A DNA stretch of 64,000 nucleotides from an uncultured Flavobacteriales bacterium (GCA_905479105.1 CAJQLE010000002.1:62001-126000); one strand, 5' to 3'; positions 25,748 through 35,898 are shown, counted from the first letter of the stretch. Translations and numbers: made by a program. Notes: generated from the sequence alone by a model not told the origin.

Positions 25748-28362
25748 TTCAAGGCAACCAATTGTTCTTTTATGGATGTAATTCTTGATTCTGCATCGTC
25801 ACGCTTCTTTTGCTCAGCAGCGACAACTTGTTCAGGAGCTCCACTCACGAAACGCTCATTTGAAAGCTTCTTCATCACAGAGTTTAAGAAGCCCTGTTGA
25901 TATTTAAGTTCTTCTTCCAATTTCGAGATTTCAGCAGATGTATCTATCATACCTTCAAGCGGAACTGCAAATTCCTCCGTACCAATAATAAAGGAGGCCG
26001 CAGGTCCATTTGCTGATTCTCCGAATTTCAAATCAACATTTGCGAGTTTAGAAATGATTAATTCATAAGATGAATAAGATCCCTTCTCACCCTTTTGAAT
26101 TAGTCCCAAAGTCTCTCTTGGTGAGAGGTTCTTTTGAGCCCTCACTGATCTCACTTCAGTAATGATTTGTTTGGCCGTTTCAAAATCAGAAATAGCTTGA
26201 ACATCAAATTTTCCAGCTTGAGGCCATGGAGCAACAATGATGCAATCTTCTTCTGACCGTTCGCGCAACGAATGGTAAACCTCTTCCGTGATAAATGGCA
26301 TCATAGGATGCAACATAATCATCAACTTCTCTAAAGCATCGAGTGTGGCATTGTAAGTCTTACGATCTATACTATCTCCGTAAGCTGGCTTTATGGCCTC
26401 CAAATACCACGAACAAAACTCATCCCATACAAGCTTGTAAAGACTCATTGCAGCATCGTTAAGTCTATACTTGATATAATGATCGTTAATTTCTGCTGTC
26501 TCCTGTGCTATACGTTGATTCAACCAGTCTATGGACACCTTATTCACTTCGGGTTGAGCTTTATCCTCAACACTCCAACCCTTTATTAAGCGAAGAGCAT
26601 TCCAGATCTTGTTCGTAAAGTTTCTTCCTTGCTCGCAAATAGAATCGTCAAAGGGAATATCATTTCCAGCGGGAGCTGTCATCAAGAGTCCGAGTCTTAC
26701 TCCATCAGCACTGTATTTCTCAATTAGATCAATCGGATCAGGAGAGTTTCCTAAAGACTTAGACATTTTGCGTCCTAACTTATCTCGAATAATTCCCGTG
26801 AAATAAACGTTTTTAAAAGGTCTTTTACCTTCAAACTCATAACCAGCCATAATCATTCTGGCTACCCAGAAGAAAATAATATCTGGCCCAGTAACCAAAT
26901 CATTGGTTGGATAATAATAATCCAACTCTTTTCTATCGTAAAAGCCATCAAAAACACTAATAGGCCACAGCCATGAGCTGAACCATGTATCCATCACATC
27001 CTCATCTTGACGTAAATCTTTAGCCGTAATTGATGAATCTATGGCTTTTGCTTTTGAAAGCGCTTCTTCCGCATTTTTCGCAACAACAAAGTTTGCGTCA
27101 CCTTCACCGAAATACCATGCAGGAATGCGATGTCCCCACCATAATTGCCTGCTGATACACCAATCTTTAATATTGGTCATCCAGTGGCGGTAAGTATTAT
27201 TGAATTTCGCTGGATGGAATTTGATTTCACCATTCTCAACTGCATCTAATGCAGGTTCAGCCAATGTTTTCATTTCGACAAACCATTGCAATGAAAGACG
27301 AGGCTCAATGATAGAATTGGTGCGCTCGCTTCTTCCTACCTTATTGTCATAGGACTCCACCTTTACCATAGAACCTGCCTCTTCGAGCATGGTTCCAATT
27401 TGCTTTCTAGCCTCAAAACGATCCACTCCAACTAAGATTTGAGCAGCCTCACTCAGTGTGCCATTTGCATTCAGGATGTCAATAGTCTCAAGATTGTGCT
27501 TTTGACCAAGGTCATAGTCATTTGTGTCGTGAGCAGGGGTCACCTTTAAGCATCCAGTTCCAAATTCACGATCAACGTATTCATCCAAAATGATCGGAAT
27601 TGACCGATTAACTAAGGGAACAATCGCCCTTTTACCATGCAAATGATTGTATCTTTCATCTTCTGGATGAATACAAATAGCGGAGTCGCCAAGAATCGTT
27701 TCAGGTCGAGTGGTAGCGATTGTTACATACTCTTCACTTCCTTCAATCTTATAGCGAAGGTGATACAGCTTTGATTGCTCTTCGGTATAAATAACTTCTT
27801 CATCAGAAACTGCGGTTAGTGCCTCTGGATCCCAGTTCACCATGCGCAATCCGCGATAAATAAGCCCTTTGTCATGCAAGTGGATAAACGTATCAATTAC
27901 ACTTTCATAGAATTTCTCATCCATTGTGAAACGAGTACGATCCCAATCACAGCTAGCTCCTAATTTCTTTAATTGCTGAAGGATTACACCTCCATATTCT
28001 TCTTTCCAATCCCACGCATGGCTCAAGAACTCCTCTCTACTCAGGTCGGATTTCTTAATTCCTTTCTCTCTTAAACGCTTAACAACCTTTGCTTCAGTGG
28101 CAATTGATGCGTGGTCCATACCTGGAACCCAGCACGCATTCTTACCTTCTAGTCTAGCTTTACGAATAAGAATATCTTGAATGGTATTATTCAACATATG
28201 TCCCATGTGAAGAACACCTGTTACATTGGGCGGAGGAATGACAATAGTGAATGGCTCTTTGTCAGGATCTGGTTTTGAAGAGAAAAACCCTTTTTCCATC
28301 CAGTGCTTATACCACTTGCCTTCTACTTCCGATGGACTATATTTCGTTGATAAATCACTCAT
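25744..28362 (-). CDS. valS: Valyl-tRNA synthetase
   Basis: An 872-residue class I aminoacyl-tRNA synthetase that charges tRNA-Val. The HIGH-type motif is HMGH at residues 52-55 ([15 protein letters not shown]) and the KMSKS motif is at residues 532-536 ([14 protein letters not shown]). The editing domain contains [10 protein letters not shown] and [12 protein letters not shown]. The C-terminal 60 residues form the coiled-coil arm with [16 protein letters not shown]. The length is normal for the bacterial enzyme. It is first in an operon with the DUF481-like and CoA-transferase genes. An exact TACCTTTG promoter lies 25 bases upstream of the ATG. Confidence 0.97.
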   Translation of the reverse strand: MSDLSTKYSPSEVEGKWYKHWMEKGFFSSKPDPDKEPFTIVIPPPNVTGVLHMGHMLNNTIQDILIRKARLEGKNACWVPGMDHASIATEAKVVKRLREKGIKKSDLSREEFLSHAWDWKEEYGGVILQQLKKLGASCDWDRTRFTMDEKFYESVIDTFIHLHDKGLIYRGLRMVNWDPEALTAVSDEEVIYTEEQSKLYHLRYKIEGSEEYVTIATTRPETILGDSAICIHPEDERYNHLHGKRAIVPLVNRSIPIILDEYVDREFGTGCLKVTPAHDTNDYDLGQKHNLETIDILNANGTLSEAAQILVGVDRFEARKQIGTMLEEAGSMVKVESYDNKVGRSERTNSIIEPRLSLQWFVEMKTLAEPALDAVENGEIKFHPAKFNNTYRHWMTNIKDWCISRQLWWGHRIPAWYFGEGDANFVVAKNAEEALSKAKAIDSSITAKDLRQDEDVMDTWFSSWLWPISVFDGFYDRKELDYYYPTNDLVTGPDIIFFWVARMIMAGYEFEGKRPFKNVYFTGIIRDKLGRKMSKSLGNSPDPIDLIEKYSADGVRLGLLMTAPAGNDIPFDDSICEQGRNFTNKIWNALRLIKGWSVEDKAQPEVNKVSIDWLNQRIAQETAEINDHYIKYRLNDAAMSLYKLVWDEFCSWYLEAIKPAYGDSIDRKTYNATLDALEKLMIMLHPMMPFITEEVYHSLRERSEEDCIIVAPWPQAGKFDVQAISDFETAKQIITEVRSVRAQKNLSPRETLGLIQKGEKGSYSSYELIISKLANVDLKFGESANGPAASFIIGTEEFAVPLEGMIDTSAEISKLEEELKYQQGFLNSVMKKLSNERFVSGAPEQVVAAEQKKRDDAESRITSIKEQLVALK

Positions 28363-28387
28363 GAGAAATGCTAAAATTTGAAGTTGG

Positions 28388-28395
28388 CAAAGGTA
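28388..28395 (-). promoter_or_regulatory. -7 promoter element (TACCTTTG) of the valS operon
   Basis: An exact TAnnTTTG match 25 bases upstream of the valS ATG, leaving room for a short untranslated leader of about 20 bases. Confidence 0.65.
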
Positions 28396-28557
28396 GAAGC
28401 TTAATGCAATAAATACATGCGATCTTCACCCGCACATCACACACGCTCAATGCACTTTAATTGAAATGAGGATCTAGATGAAAATGTCAATGACATTTGT
28501 AAAACGCTTCAAATCTTAACAGTGTGTTAAACGAACCTGTGTCAAAGCAATCAAAAC

Positions 28558-28565
28558 TAAATTTG
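28558..28565 (+). promoter_or_regulatory. -7 promoter element (TAAATTTG) of the DUF1573 gene
   Basis: An exact TAnnTTTG match 25 bases upstream of the ATG at 28591, in the region divergent from valS. Confidence 0.62.
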
Positions 28566-28590
28566 TCTCAAAGAAAAAAATCCGTAACCG

Positions 28591-29022
28591 ATGAAAAAAT
28601 TATTAGTAGCTCTCGGAGCAGCGTTATTTCTCTCTCTAGGAGTAAGCGCACAAGCAGAAATCGCATTTGAAAAGGATGTTCACGATTTTGGAACAATGAA
28701 GCAACATGGAGATGCCTCAACTGAATTTGTATTCAAAAATACAGGAAGTGAGCCGTTGATCGTTGCAAACGCTAAAGGATCTTGTGGATGTACTGTTCCA
28801 GAATGGCCACGTGAGCCAATTCAGCCAGGAGCTTCTTCTGTGATAAAAGTAAAATATGATAGTAAGCGATTAGGCCCTATCAACAAGTCTGTTACTATTA
28901 CTTCTAATGGCAGCGAGCAGCCAAAGGTTATCCGAATAAAAGGAAATATCGAAGCCGCTCCCAAAGCTGATGAATCAGCCATGCCAGTGAAGGAGCCAAC
29001 GATGGCACCATCTGCAAACTAA
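28591..29022 (+). CDS. DUF1573 periplasmic protein
   Basis: A 143-residue protein with a signal peptide (MKKLLVALGAALFLSLGVSAQA) and one DUF1573/ASH-like Ig domain. Diagnostic features are FEKDVHDFGTMKQHG, the TEFVFKNTGSEPLIV strand and the cysteine motif SCGCTVPEWP, which is shared across the family. The tail is low-complexity and rich in proline and alanine. The family is very common in Bacteroidota envelopes and has no settled function. It has its own promoter and a strong terminator, so it is a single-gene unit. Confidence 0.88.
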   Translation: MKKLLVALGAALFLSLGVSAQAEIAFEKDVHDFGTMKQHGDASTEFVFKNTGSEPLIVANAKGSCGCTVPEWPREPIQPGASSVIKVKYDSKRLGPINKSVTITSNGSEQPKVIRIKGNIEAAPKADESAMPVKEPTMAPSAN

Positions 29023-29041
29023 GGTTTGCTAATCAAATATC

Positions 29042-29073
29042 AAAAGCCCTGTCATTCAATTGGCGGGGCTTTT
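29042..29073 (+). terminator. Rho-independent terminator after the DUF1573 gene
   Basis: A 12-bp stem (AAAAGCCCTGTC with GGCGGGGCTTTT, three G-T pairs) closes an 8-base loop and runs into a T-tract. It ends 30 bases before the promoter of the aminotransferase gene and separates the two units. Confidence 0.85.
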
Positions 29074-29102
29074 TTATTACTCATTTCTTGGATGGCATAA
29101 CT

Positions 29103-29110
29103 TATATTTG
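29103..29110 (+). promoter_or_regulatory. -7 promoter element (TATATTTG) of the aminotransferase gene
   Basis: An exact TAnnTTTG match 38 bases upstream of the ATG at 29149, just after the preceding terminator. Confidence 0.6.
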
Positions 29111-29148
29111 CCCACCGCAAAAAATAGCGGAGACCTAAACTCCAAAGT

Positions 29149-30348
29149 ATGCCATTTATCTCAAATAAGGGCTTCGCAATGCCCGAGTCACCGATACGCA
29201 AGCTTGTTCCATATGCAGAAAAAGCAATCGATGCCGGAAAAGAAGTAATTCACCTTAACATCGGTCAACCTGATATTGAAACACCTGAGGTTGCTTTGGA
29301 GGCAATTCGCAACATTGATAGAACTGTCATAGAATATAGCCATTCAGCAGGGTACCTATCTTATCGTAAAGGCCTTGTTGAATACTATAAAAGCAATGAT
29401 ATCATCGTTGATTCAAGTCAAATAATCGTTACGAATGGTGGTTCCGAAGCCATCATGTTTGGAATGATGACCTGCTTCAACCCTGATGATGAAGTTATTG
29501 TTCCTGAGCCATTTTATGCGAATTATAACGGTTTTGCCCTTGAAGCTCAGGTGAATTTAACGCCAATTACAACGCATATTTCTCAAGCATATAAGCTTCC
29601 TCCAATTCATAAATTTAGAGAGCTAATTACTCCACAAACTAGAGGCATAATCATTTGCAATCCAGGAAATCCGACAGGATATCTTTATACTCAAGAGGAG
29701 CTGGAGACTTTGAAGCAAATCGTCCTTGAGAACGACTTATTCTTAATCGCTGACGAAGTCTATCGAGAATTCTGCTACGATGGCAGAACACACAGGTCAA
29801 TATTGAGCCTTGAAGGAATCGATAAGAATGCCATAGTTGTGGATTCTGTTTCAAAGCGCTACAGTATGTGTGGAGCTAGAGTTGGTGCTCTGCTATGCAA
29901 AAATGAAGAGGTCATAAAGACTGCAATGAAGTTTGCACAAGCTAGATTAAGTCCTCCTACTTTTGGACAGATTGCCAGTGAAGCCGCTCTCAAAACACCT
30001 AAATCTTACTTCGATGATGTAGCGAAAGAATATGTCCAAAGAAGAGATGTTCTTGTAAATGGAATGAACGCCATTAAAGGTGTTACGTGTCCTATGCCTG
30101 GTGGTGCATTTTACGCAATGGCAGAACTTCCAGTAGACAGTGCAGAGAAATTTTGCGCATGGATCTTGGAGCATTTTGAATATAAAGGAGCCACGGTAAT
30201 GATGGCACCTGGAGAAGGTTTTTATGCTACAAAAGGCCTCGGCATGAGAGAAGTTCGTCTTGCATACGTATTAGAAATTCCTAAGCTGAAGTTTGCTCTT
30301 GAAATTCTTGAAAAGGCTCTTGAAGCATATCCAGGAAAGATTGACTAA
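29149..30348 (+). CDS. Class I/II pyridoxal-phosphate aminotransferase
   Basis: A 399-residue fold-type I aminotransferase of the aspartate aminotransferase group. Visible features are LNIGQPDIETP near the N-terminus, the cofactor segment NGGSEAI, NPGNPTG, the DEVYREFCY motif, the Schiff-base Lys236 in DSVSKRYSMCGARVG and MREVRLAYV near the end. The full N-terminus (ISNKGFAMPESPIRKL) matches relatives, which supports the first ATG over the one ten codons on. The amino-group donor is probably aspartate or glutamate; exact specificity is uncertain. A lipoprotein gene follows 22 bases downstream. Confidence 0.9.
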   Translation: MPFISNKGFAMPESPIRKLVPYAEKAIDAGKEVIHLNIGQPDIETPEVALEAIRNIDRTVIEYSHSAGYLSYRKGLVEYYKSNDIIVDSSQIIVTNGGSEAIMFGMMTCFNPDDEVIVPEPFYANYNGFALEAQVNLTPITTHISQAYKLPPIHKFRELITPQTRGIIICNPGNPTGYLYTQEELETLKQIVLENDLFLIADEVYREFCYDGRTHRSILSLEGIDKNAIVVDSVSKRYSMCGARVGALLCKNEEVIKTAMKFAQARLSPPTFGQIASEAALKTPKSYFDDVAKEYVQRRDVLVNGMNAIKGVTCPMPGGAFYAMAELPVDSAEKFCAWILEHFEYKGATVMMAPGEGFYATKGLGMREVRLAYVLEIPKLKFALEILEKALEAYPGKID

Positions 30349-30370
30349 ATTTCGATAGAATCGGAGTCAA

Positions 30371-31153
30371 ATGAGCCTACCTAGTAAATTCTTTTTCTTA
30401 TTTAGTTTGGTGATCATCTTTGGGTGCCAAGAGCAAAAGGAGGTTCCCGATTTAACTGTTACAGAAAAATATAAGCCCACCGAAGCTATTGAGCAAAAAG
30501 CTTCAAATTCAATTACGCGAATTAAACCTGTTCGCTATAGAATAAAAGAAGGGCATGTTTCTTACGCCTATTCTGGAATACAAAGAGGTACAGAAGAAAT
30601 GTATTTCAGTGACTACGGTATGCTAGAAATAAAATTCACCGAAACTGTCAGAGATAATCCATTCAGTGGTTCTGAAGAAAAGATCAGCCTCATCACATTC
30701 ATGAGCGATAGCGCCATTTATGTTGTAGATAAAACAACCATGAATGCACGTAAAATTGATAACTCTCTGTTATTTGAATCAGCTCAAGAAAGTGCTTCAT
30801 TAGATTTAAATGAAGTGGCTGAAAACATGTACAGAGATCGCGGTGGATTCATTGAAACACAAGAAGAAATTGCAGGTGTACAATGCGACCGTTGGTATAT
30901 TGAAAGCACCAAGACAAAAGAATGGCGACATAAAGGAATTATGCTCAATACATTGGTAGATCTGCCTCGGAACTTCGTAAAAGTTGAAGCCACAGCCATA
31001 GATACTATATCAGCTCTTCCAGAAGGTATTTTCGAATTGCCAGAAAATGTAAATGTTCAAGACGGAATGAGCATGAAGAGATGGATTGAAGAATTGAGTA
31101 AGCCCGTTGAAAGAAGAAAGGTTTTTGATATAAGAAATCAAGAATCAAATTAA
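30371..31153 (+). CDS. Predicted lipoprotein of unknown function
   Basis: A 260-residue protein with a lipoprotein signal (lipobox IFGC, lipidated Cys19), then a soluble domain from about residue 55 with alternating strands (VRYRIKEGHVSYAYSG, YFSDYGMLEIKF, CDRWYIESTKT). I do not recognise a named family, though the shape resembles DUF4412-like periplasmic domains. It follows the aminotransferase by 22 bases and is probably co-transcribed. It converges on the muramidase gene with 13 bases between stops. Confidence 0.72.
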   Translation: MSLPSKFFFLFSLVIIFGCQEQKEVPDLTVTEKYKPTEAIEQKASNSITRIKPVRYRIKEGHVSYAYSGIQRGTEEMYFSDYGMLEIKFTETVRDNPFSGSEEKISLITFMSDSAIYVVDKTTMNARKIDNSLLFESAQESASLDLNEVAENMYRDRGGFIETQEEIAGVQCDRWYIESTKTKEWRHKGIMLNTLVDLPRNFVKVEATAIDTISALPEGIFELPENVNVQDGMSMKRWIEELSKPVERRKVFDIRNQESN

Positions 31154-31166
31154 GTTTTTGCCCTTC

Positions 31167-32354
31167 CTAGTTGTAAAGGAGATAGGCCTTTCTCCTTTCT
31201 TTGAATTCTAATAATCCACTTTTCCAAGAATCGCGTATTTCATCTGCACTCATGCCAGATTGAATCTGCAGCCTTAGTTCATCGGTTCCGGCCAATTTAT
31301 CAAAGAAGCCATTCGAAAGAAAAAACTTTTCCTTTAGAGGGAAATCCCGGTAAGCATTAATCATCCAATCGAGAATTAATGTTTGCTTTTCTTGGACGCG
31401 CTTCCCTCCGATCTCAGTTAAATCCCAGCCCAAACAGGGTACTCCTTCATGCTTTGGATGCTTCGCTCCATCAGTACTTTTCGGCACGAACATAAAAGAA
31501 CCCATGCCCATATTTGGATGTCCAAACATTTCAAAAGGATGATCAGTTCCTCTGCCAACTGAAAAGTCGGTTCCCTCAAAAAAACAAAGGGATGGATATA
31601 GTAAAATAGCATTCATGTTTGGCAGATTGGGAGAGGGTTTTACTGGCAAAACGTATATATCAGACTTGGAATAATTACCGCACGTCACCACGCTAATTTC
31701 ACACTGCACACCACCTTCCATCCATTTTTCACCATTGATCATTTGCGCCAATTCACCCACTGTCATTCCGTGTACTACAGGAATAGGATGCATACCAACG
31801 AAAGACTTAAACTCCTCCTTGAGCATTGGTCCATCGGTGTAAAAACCATTGGGGTTAGGTCTATCTAAAATAACCACTGGAATACCTTGTTCAGCGCAAG
31901 CTTCCATTACATAAGTCATGGTAGAGATGTACGTATAAAATCGTGCACCAACATCTTGAATATCAAATACCATGATATCGACCCCCATTAAATCTTCAGC
32001 TGAAGGTTTTTTATGCGATCCATACAAGCTCACTATAGGTAAACCTGTCTTTAGATCTTTTCCACTTTCAACTTTTTCACCTGCATCGGCTTTTCCTCTA
32101 AAACCATGCTCCGGTGCAAATACTTTCACAATATCCACCTCCTTATCAAGAAGCCAATCCACTAAGTGCACACTGTCAATCATCGAAGTGTGGTTGCCAG
32201 TAATAGCGACCTTTTTTCCTTCTAACAATGCTGAATATTCAGCATATCGTTTGGCGCCCACCTCAATGTCAGCATCTGTCTTAAACAACGTAGGTTGAGC
32301 AAAAACGGATGAAATTGTAACGAGAAAAGTGGATAAAAGAAGTGCTGTCCTCAT
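31167..32354 (-). CDS. NamZ-type exo-beta-N-acetylmuramidase (DUF1343)
   Basis: A 395-residue secreted protein with a signal peptide (MRTALLLSTFLVTISSVFAQ). The DUF1343 core contains VAITGNHTSMID, VFAPEHGFRG (Glu82-His83, which I take to be the conserved active-site region), FDIQDVGARFYTYI, ILDRPNPNG and FEGTDFSVGRGTDHPFEMFG. Characterised members (NamZ) release terminal N-acetylmuramic acid from peptidoglycan fragments for recycling. The same activity is inferred here. It stands alone on the minus strand, divergent from the permease gene. Confidence 0.88.
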   Translation of the reverse strand: MRTALLLSTFLVTISSVFAQPTLFKTDADIEVGAKRYAEYSALLEGKKVAITGNHTSMIDSVHLVDWLLDKEVDIVKVFAPEHGFRGKADAGEKVESGKDLKTGLPIVSLYGSHKKPSAEDLMGVDIMVFDIQDVGARFYTYISTMTYVMEACAEQGIPVVILDRPNPNGFYTDGPMLKEEFKSFVGMHPIPVVHGMTVGELAQMINGEKWMEGGVQCEISVVTCGNYSKSDIYVLPVKPSPNLPNMNAILLYPSLCFFEGTDFSVGRGTDHPFEMFGHPNMGMGSFMFVPKSTDGAKHPKHEGVPCLGWDLTEIGGKRVQEKQTLILDWMINAYRDFPLKEKFFLSNGFFDKLAGTDELRLQIQSGMSADEIRDSWKSGLLEFKERRKAYLLYN

Positions 32355-32435
32355 ATTGTCAATTTAGATTATCAAATTTGCGCATCTTCATAACCTCAAT
32401 CTTTCATTGGCAACGAAGTTTTAAACAGATTCCCT

Positions 32436-33668
32436 TTGCAATTCGAATTTTTCATTTCTAGAAGAATGATTAGCGGCCGGAAGTCAAACCGGAAAAGCCA
32501 AAGCTCATCAACCATCGTCAAAATTGCCGTAACTGGTATTGCAATTGGAATGGCAGTTATGATCCTTTCTGTTGGTATTGTGCACGGATTTCAAAATGAA
32601 GTCCGGCAAAAGGTTATAGGATTTGGGTCTCACCTTCAAATTTCACTTTACAATCCGCAAAATGCCTTAGGTGCAAAACCAATGGATGCTGAGCAACCAT
32701 TTTTCGAAAAAATTCTTGCTGAACCAGCCGTAAAAAGCATTCAAGCTTACGCATACAAAAGCGGAATAATAACTGCGAATGGCAACATTCAAGGAGTAAT
32801 GAATAAAGGGGTTTCAGATGATTTTGACTGGAACTTCTTTGAGTCCAACATGGTTGAAGGAAAAGCATTTAGCATTTCTGAATCTGGGCCGAACGACAGC
32901 ATCGTGATTTCTAAATCAATTCAGAACAAACTTGATCTAAATCTTGGCGAAAAAATCACAGTGTCATTTTTTCAAGATGAAAAAGAGCGAAAAAGGCGTT
33001 TTATTATTGGAGGAATATATGAGTCGGGAATGGAACAATTTGATGGCAGCATTCTTCTTTGTGACATCCGACATATTCAAAAATTGAACGGTTGGGAAGA
33101 GTCACAAATTGCAGGTTATGAAGTTTTACTCCATTCTTTTGAAAACCTTGATCAGCTCGATAAAATCGTCCAAGAACATATTTCATATGAATTCAATACG
33201 CTTGCCATTACTGATCATTTCATGGAGATATTCGGATGGCTCGAGCTACAAGACATCAATGTCGTTATTATTTTAACCCTGATGATACTTGTTTCAGGAA
33301 TCAATATGATTTCCGCTCTCTTAGTTATGATCCTTGAAAGAACTAACATGATCGGACTTTTAAAAGCAATGGGAGCGCAGAACAGAAGTATCGGTAGAAT
33401 ATTCTTAATCAATGCTCTTTATTTAATTATTATCGGAGTAATCATTGGCAACGGAATTGGCCTAGGGTTAGGTTGGTTGCAATCGCATTTCGAATTGATA
33501 AAGCTCGATCAAGCAAATTATTATGTTGACCACGTGCCTGTTCTATTTGAAGCCTCGACTATTTTATACATTAATCTAGGGAGTATAATCGCATGCTTAA
33601 TCATGTTGCTTATCCCCTCATTGATTGTGAGCAGAATTGATCCTGTAAAGACGATTCGCTTCAACTAG
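32436..33668 (+). CDS. LolC/LolE-type ABC transporter permease (FtsX/MacB fold)
   Basis: A 410-residue inner-membrane protein with one N-terminal helix (about residues 30-52), a large periplasmic MacB-like domain and three C-terminal helices (about 270-295, 325-350 and 375-400). Family signs are the cytoplasmic lead FEFFISRRM, GFQNEVRQKVIGFGSH, MILVSGINMISALLVMILERTNMIGLLKAMGA and the terminal IDPVKTIRFN. It should work with a separate LolD-type ATPase in lipoprotein release, although a generic export role is possible. The start is TTG, supported by the family N-terminus. A near-consensus TCCCTTTG overlapping it is probably not its promoter. Confidence 0.88.
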   Translation: MQFEFFISRRMISGRKSNRKSQSSSTIVKIAVTGIAIGMAVMILSVGIVHGFQNEVRQKVIGFGSHLQISLYNPQNALGAKPMDAEQPFFEKILAEPAVKSIQAYAYKSGIITANGNIQGVMNKGVSDDFDWNFFESNMVEGKAFSISESGPNDSIVISKSIQNKLDLNLGEKITVSFFQDEKERKRRFIIGGIYESGMEQFDGSILLCDIRHIQKLNGWEESQIAGYEVLLHSFENLDQLDKIVQEHISYEFNTLAITDHFMEIFGWLELQDINVVIILTLMILVSGINMISALLVMILERTNMIGLLKAMGAQNRSIGRIFLINALYLIIIGVIIGNGIGLGLGWLQSHFELIKLDQANYYVDHVPVLFEASTILYINLGSIIACLIMLLIPSLIVSRIDPVKTIRFN

Positions 33669-33675
33669 GTAATCT

Positions 33676-33683
33676 TACATTTG
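33676..33683 (+). promoter_or_regulatory. -7 promoter element (TACATTTG) of the cystathionine beta-synthase gene
   Basis: An exact TAnnTTTG match directly after the permease stop codon and 23 bases upstream of the ATG at 33707. It gives the CBS/BtuF-like pair a promoter of its own. Confidence 0.62.
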
Positions 33684-33706
33684 CCGCTCAATTCTTAGTG
33701 GATAAA

Positions 33707-35068
33707 ATGAATATCAAACAAAACATTCTTGAGACCATTGGAAACACTCCAATGATCAAATTAAATAAAATTGCTGAAGACCTTCCAGGAACCATCTTAG
33801 CTAAGGTTGAATATTTCAATCCTGGTCATAGTACAAAAGATAGAATGGCCTTGAAAATGGTTGAGGATGCAGAAATTAGAGGTGATATAAAGCCAGGAGG
33901 AACTATTATAGAATGCACCAGCGGCAACACAGGAATGGGTCTTGCTTTAGCATGCATTATCAAAGGCTACAAGCTTATTTGCACGATGAGCGACAAGCAA
34001 AGTCAAGAGAAAATTGACATCCTTCGAGCGGTTGGTGCAGAGGTATATGTCTGTCCTACCAATGTAGCTCCAACCCATCCAGAATCTTACTACTCAGTAG
34101 CTGAAAGGAAAAATAAAGAGATTGAAAACTCATATTGGGTAAATCAATATGACAACCTATCCAATCGATTGGCTCATTATGAAACCACAGGTCCTGAAAT
34201 CTGGGAACAAACAGATGGAAAAGTAACTCATTTTGTAGTTGGCGTTGGCACAGGTGGAACTATTTCCGGTGTTGCGAAATATCTAAAAGAAAAGAATCCC
34301 AAGGTGAAAATTTGGGGAGTCGATTCGTATGGCTCCGTTTTTAAGAAATATCATGAAACAGGAGAATTCGATGAGAAGGAAATTTACAGCTACATCACTG
34401 AAGGAATTGGAGAAGACATTCTTCCAAAAAATGTCGATTTTAGCCTGATTGATCACTTTGAAAAAGTAACTGACCGCGATGGTGCGCTTGTAGCAAGAGA
34501 ACTCGCGCTGACAGAAGGTTTGTTTTTAGGATATTCTTGTGGGTCTGCATTTCAGGCTGTGAGACAACTCAAGAGCGAATTAAATGAAGACTCTTTAGTT
34601 GTCGTTCTTTTTCATGACCACGGATCGAGATATGTAGGTAAAGTATTCAATGATGCTTGGATGCGTGATAGAGGATTTTTGAATAAAGAAAATAAAGTAG
34701 CGCGTGATCTTTTTGCAAATCATAAAGATCTACCTCTTTTGACCATAGGGGCGTATGAGCCAATTCACAATGCCATTGCTGTTATGCGCAAGTTTGGAGT
34801 ATCACAATTACCCGTGGTTGATGGCTCCAAGTTCGTTGGCAGCATCAATGATTCTAGTCTTTTGGCTCAACTTTCAGAAAATCCAAGTTTAAGAGATGCT
34901 GAAGTTAAGGTGTCCATGCAATCCCCATTTCCAGTTGTGCAAGCTACAGACCCTCTCATCGCCATTTCAAAGCATTTTAATGCAGAAAACGGTGCAGTGC
35001 TTGTGGAACTTGGTCAAGGACGATATCAGATCATTACGAGCCACGACATGGTTTCCGCAATGAGTTAA
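33707..35068 (+). CDS. Cystathionine beta-synthase with C-terminal CBS domain pair
   Basis: A 453-residue enzyme. The fold-type II pyridoxal-phosphate domain (about 1-320) has ILETIGNTPMIKLN, the Schiff-base Lys44 in NPGHSTKDRMA, CTSGNTGMGLA and the phosphate loop VGTGGTISG. Two CBS domains occupy about residues 330-453 (AYEPIHNAIAVMRKFGVSQLPVVDG and later). The domain order matches cystathionine beta-synthase, which joins homocysteine and serine; cysteine synthase activity is an alternative. The ATG at 33707 is preferred to the GTG three codons earlier because it gives the usual short N-terminus. Its stop overlaps the start of the next gene (TAATG). Confidence 0.9.
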   Translation: MNIKQNILETIGNTPMIKLNKIAEDLPGTILAKVEYFNPGHSTKDRMALKMVEDAEIRGDIKPGGTIIECTSGNTGMGLALACIIKGYKLICTMSDKQSQEKIDILRAVGAEVYVCPTNVAPTHPESYYSVAERKNKEIENSYWVNQYDNLSNRLAHYETTGPEIWEQTDGKVTHFVVGVGTGGTISGVAKYLKEKNPKVKIWGVDSYGSVFKKYHETGEFDEKEIYSYITEGIGEDILPKNVDFSLIDHFEKVTDRDGALVARELALTEGLFLGYSCGSAFQAVRQLKSELNEDSLVVVLFHDHGSRYVGKVFNDAWMRDRGFLNKENKVARDLFANHKDLPLLTIGAYEPIHNAIAVMRKFGVSQLPVVDGSKFVGSINDSSLLAQLSENPSLRDAEVKVSMQSPFPVVQATDPLIAISKHFNAENGAVLVELGQGRYQIITSHDMVSAMS

Positions 35069-35862
35069 TGACCGAGAAAAAACATATCGATCAAGTAGGT
35101 AGAGAAATAATGATTTCCTATCCTCCAAAACGTATCATAAGTTTAGTTCCTTCTCAAACGGAGCTTTTGCATTATTTCGACCTTGACAATGAAGTAGTAG
35201 GGATAACTAAATTCTGCGTGCATCCGGAAGCATGGTTCAGAACTAAAAAGAGGATTGGTGGCACTAAAAAAATAAACCATGCTCAAATCAAAAGCCTGAA
35301 TCCAGATTTGATTATTGCCAATAAAGAAGAGAATACATTAGAAGATATTAAAAACCTTGAGAAAGATTATCCTGTTTGGGTCAGTGATATCAAATCATGT
35401 GAAGATGCACTTCAAATGATAAATGCCTTAGGTATCATAATCAATCGGCAGTCAAAATCTCAAGAATTGATAGCATCCTTGAGGTTAAGCTTCTCCCAAA
35501 TAACATTACCAGTAATTCGTAAAAAGGTTCTTTACCTTATTTGGAACAAACCTTTTATGGCCGCAGGAAGGGACACATTTATCAATGAAATGCTTTCAAT
35601 AGCAGGATTTGAAAATGCAATTAATGATACTTCATCGAGATATCCTTCTCTGAGTGAAGATGAAATTCACGCACTGAATCCAGATTTAATATTCCTGTCT
35701 AGTGAACCTTTTCCCTTTGCGCAAATTCATGTTGAACAGTTTCAGCATTTATTTACGCGCTCAAAAACTATCATCGTTGATGGTGAGCTATTCAGTTGGT
35801 ATGGATCGCGATTACTAAAAGCACCTGCCTACTTTGAAAAGCTCAAAATAGTCATTGAATAG
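35068..35862 (+). CDS. BtuF-like helical-backbone metal/cobalamin receptor without signal peptide
   Basis: A 264-residue protein with two Rossmann-like lobes joined by a long helix, the fold of cobalamin and siderophore binding proteins (PPKRIISLVPSQTELLHYFDL, VGITKFCVHPEAW, IKSLNPDLIIANKEEN, AAGRDTFINEMLSIAGFENA). Classical relatives are periplasmic, but this one begins MTEKKHIDQVGREI with no signal peptide or lipobox, so it should be cytoplasmic. Its ATG overlaps the cystathionine beta-synthase stop by one base, implying translational coupling. A link to sulfur amino acids or intracellular cobalamin or metal handling is an inference from this context only. Confidence 0.82.
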   Translation: MTEKKHIDQVGREIMISYPPKRIISLVPSQTELLHYFDLDNEVVGITKFCVHPEAWFRTKKRIGGTKKINHAQIKSLNPDLIIANKEENTLEDIKNLEKDYPVWVSDIKSCEDALQMINALGIIINRQSKSQELIASLRLSFSQITLPVIRKKVLYLIWNKPFMAAGRDTFINEMLSIAGFENAINDTSSRYPSLSEDEIHALNPDLIFLSSEPFPFAQIHVEQFQHLFTRSKTIIVDGELFSWYGSRLLKAPAYFEKLKIVIE

Positions 35863-35890
35863 ACGAAAACTTTCTACCGCTTTTCTTTCA

Positions 35891-35898
35891 TAGATTTG
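35891..35898 (+). promoter_or_regulatory. -7 promoter element (TAGATTTG) of the patatin gene
   Basis: An exact TAnnTTTG match ending 4 bases before the ATG at 35903, predicting a leaderless message. Confidence 0.6.

Noticed and set aside
32431-32438. TCCCTTTG as the promoter of the LolE-like gene
   Set aside because: It overlaps the TTG start that the family N-terminus supports, and it deviates from the consensus.
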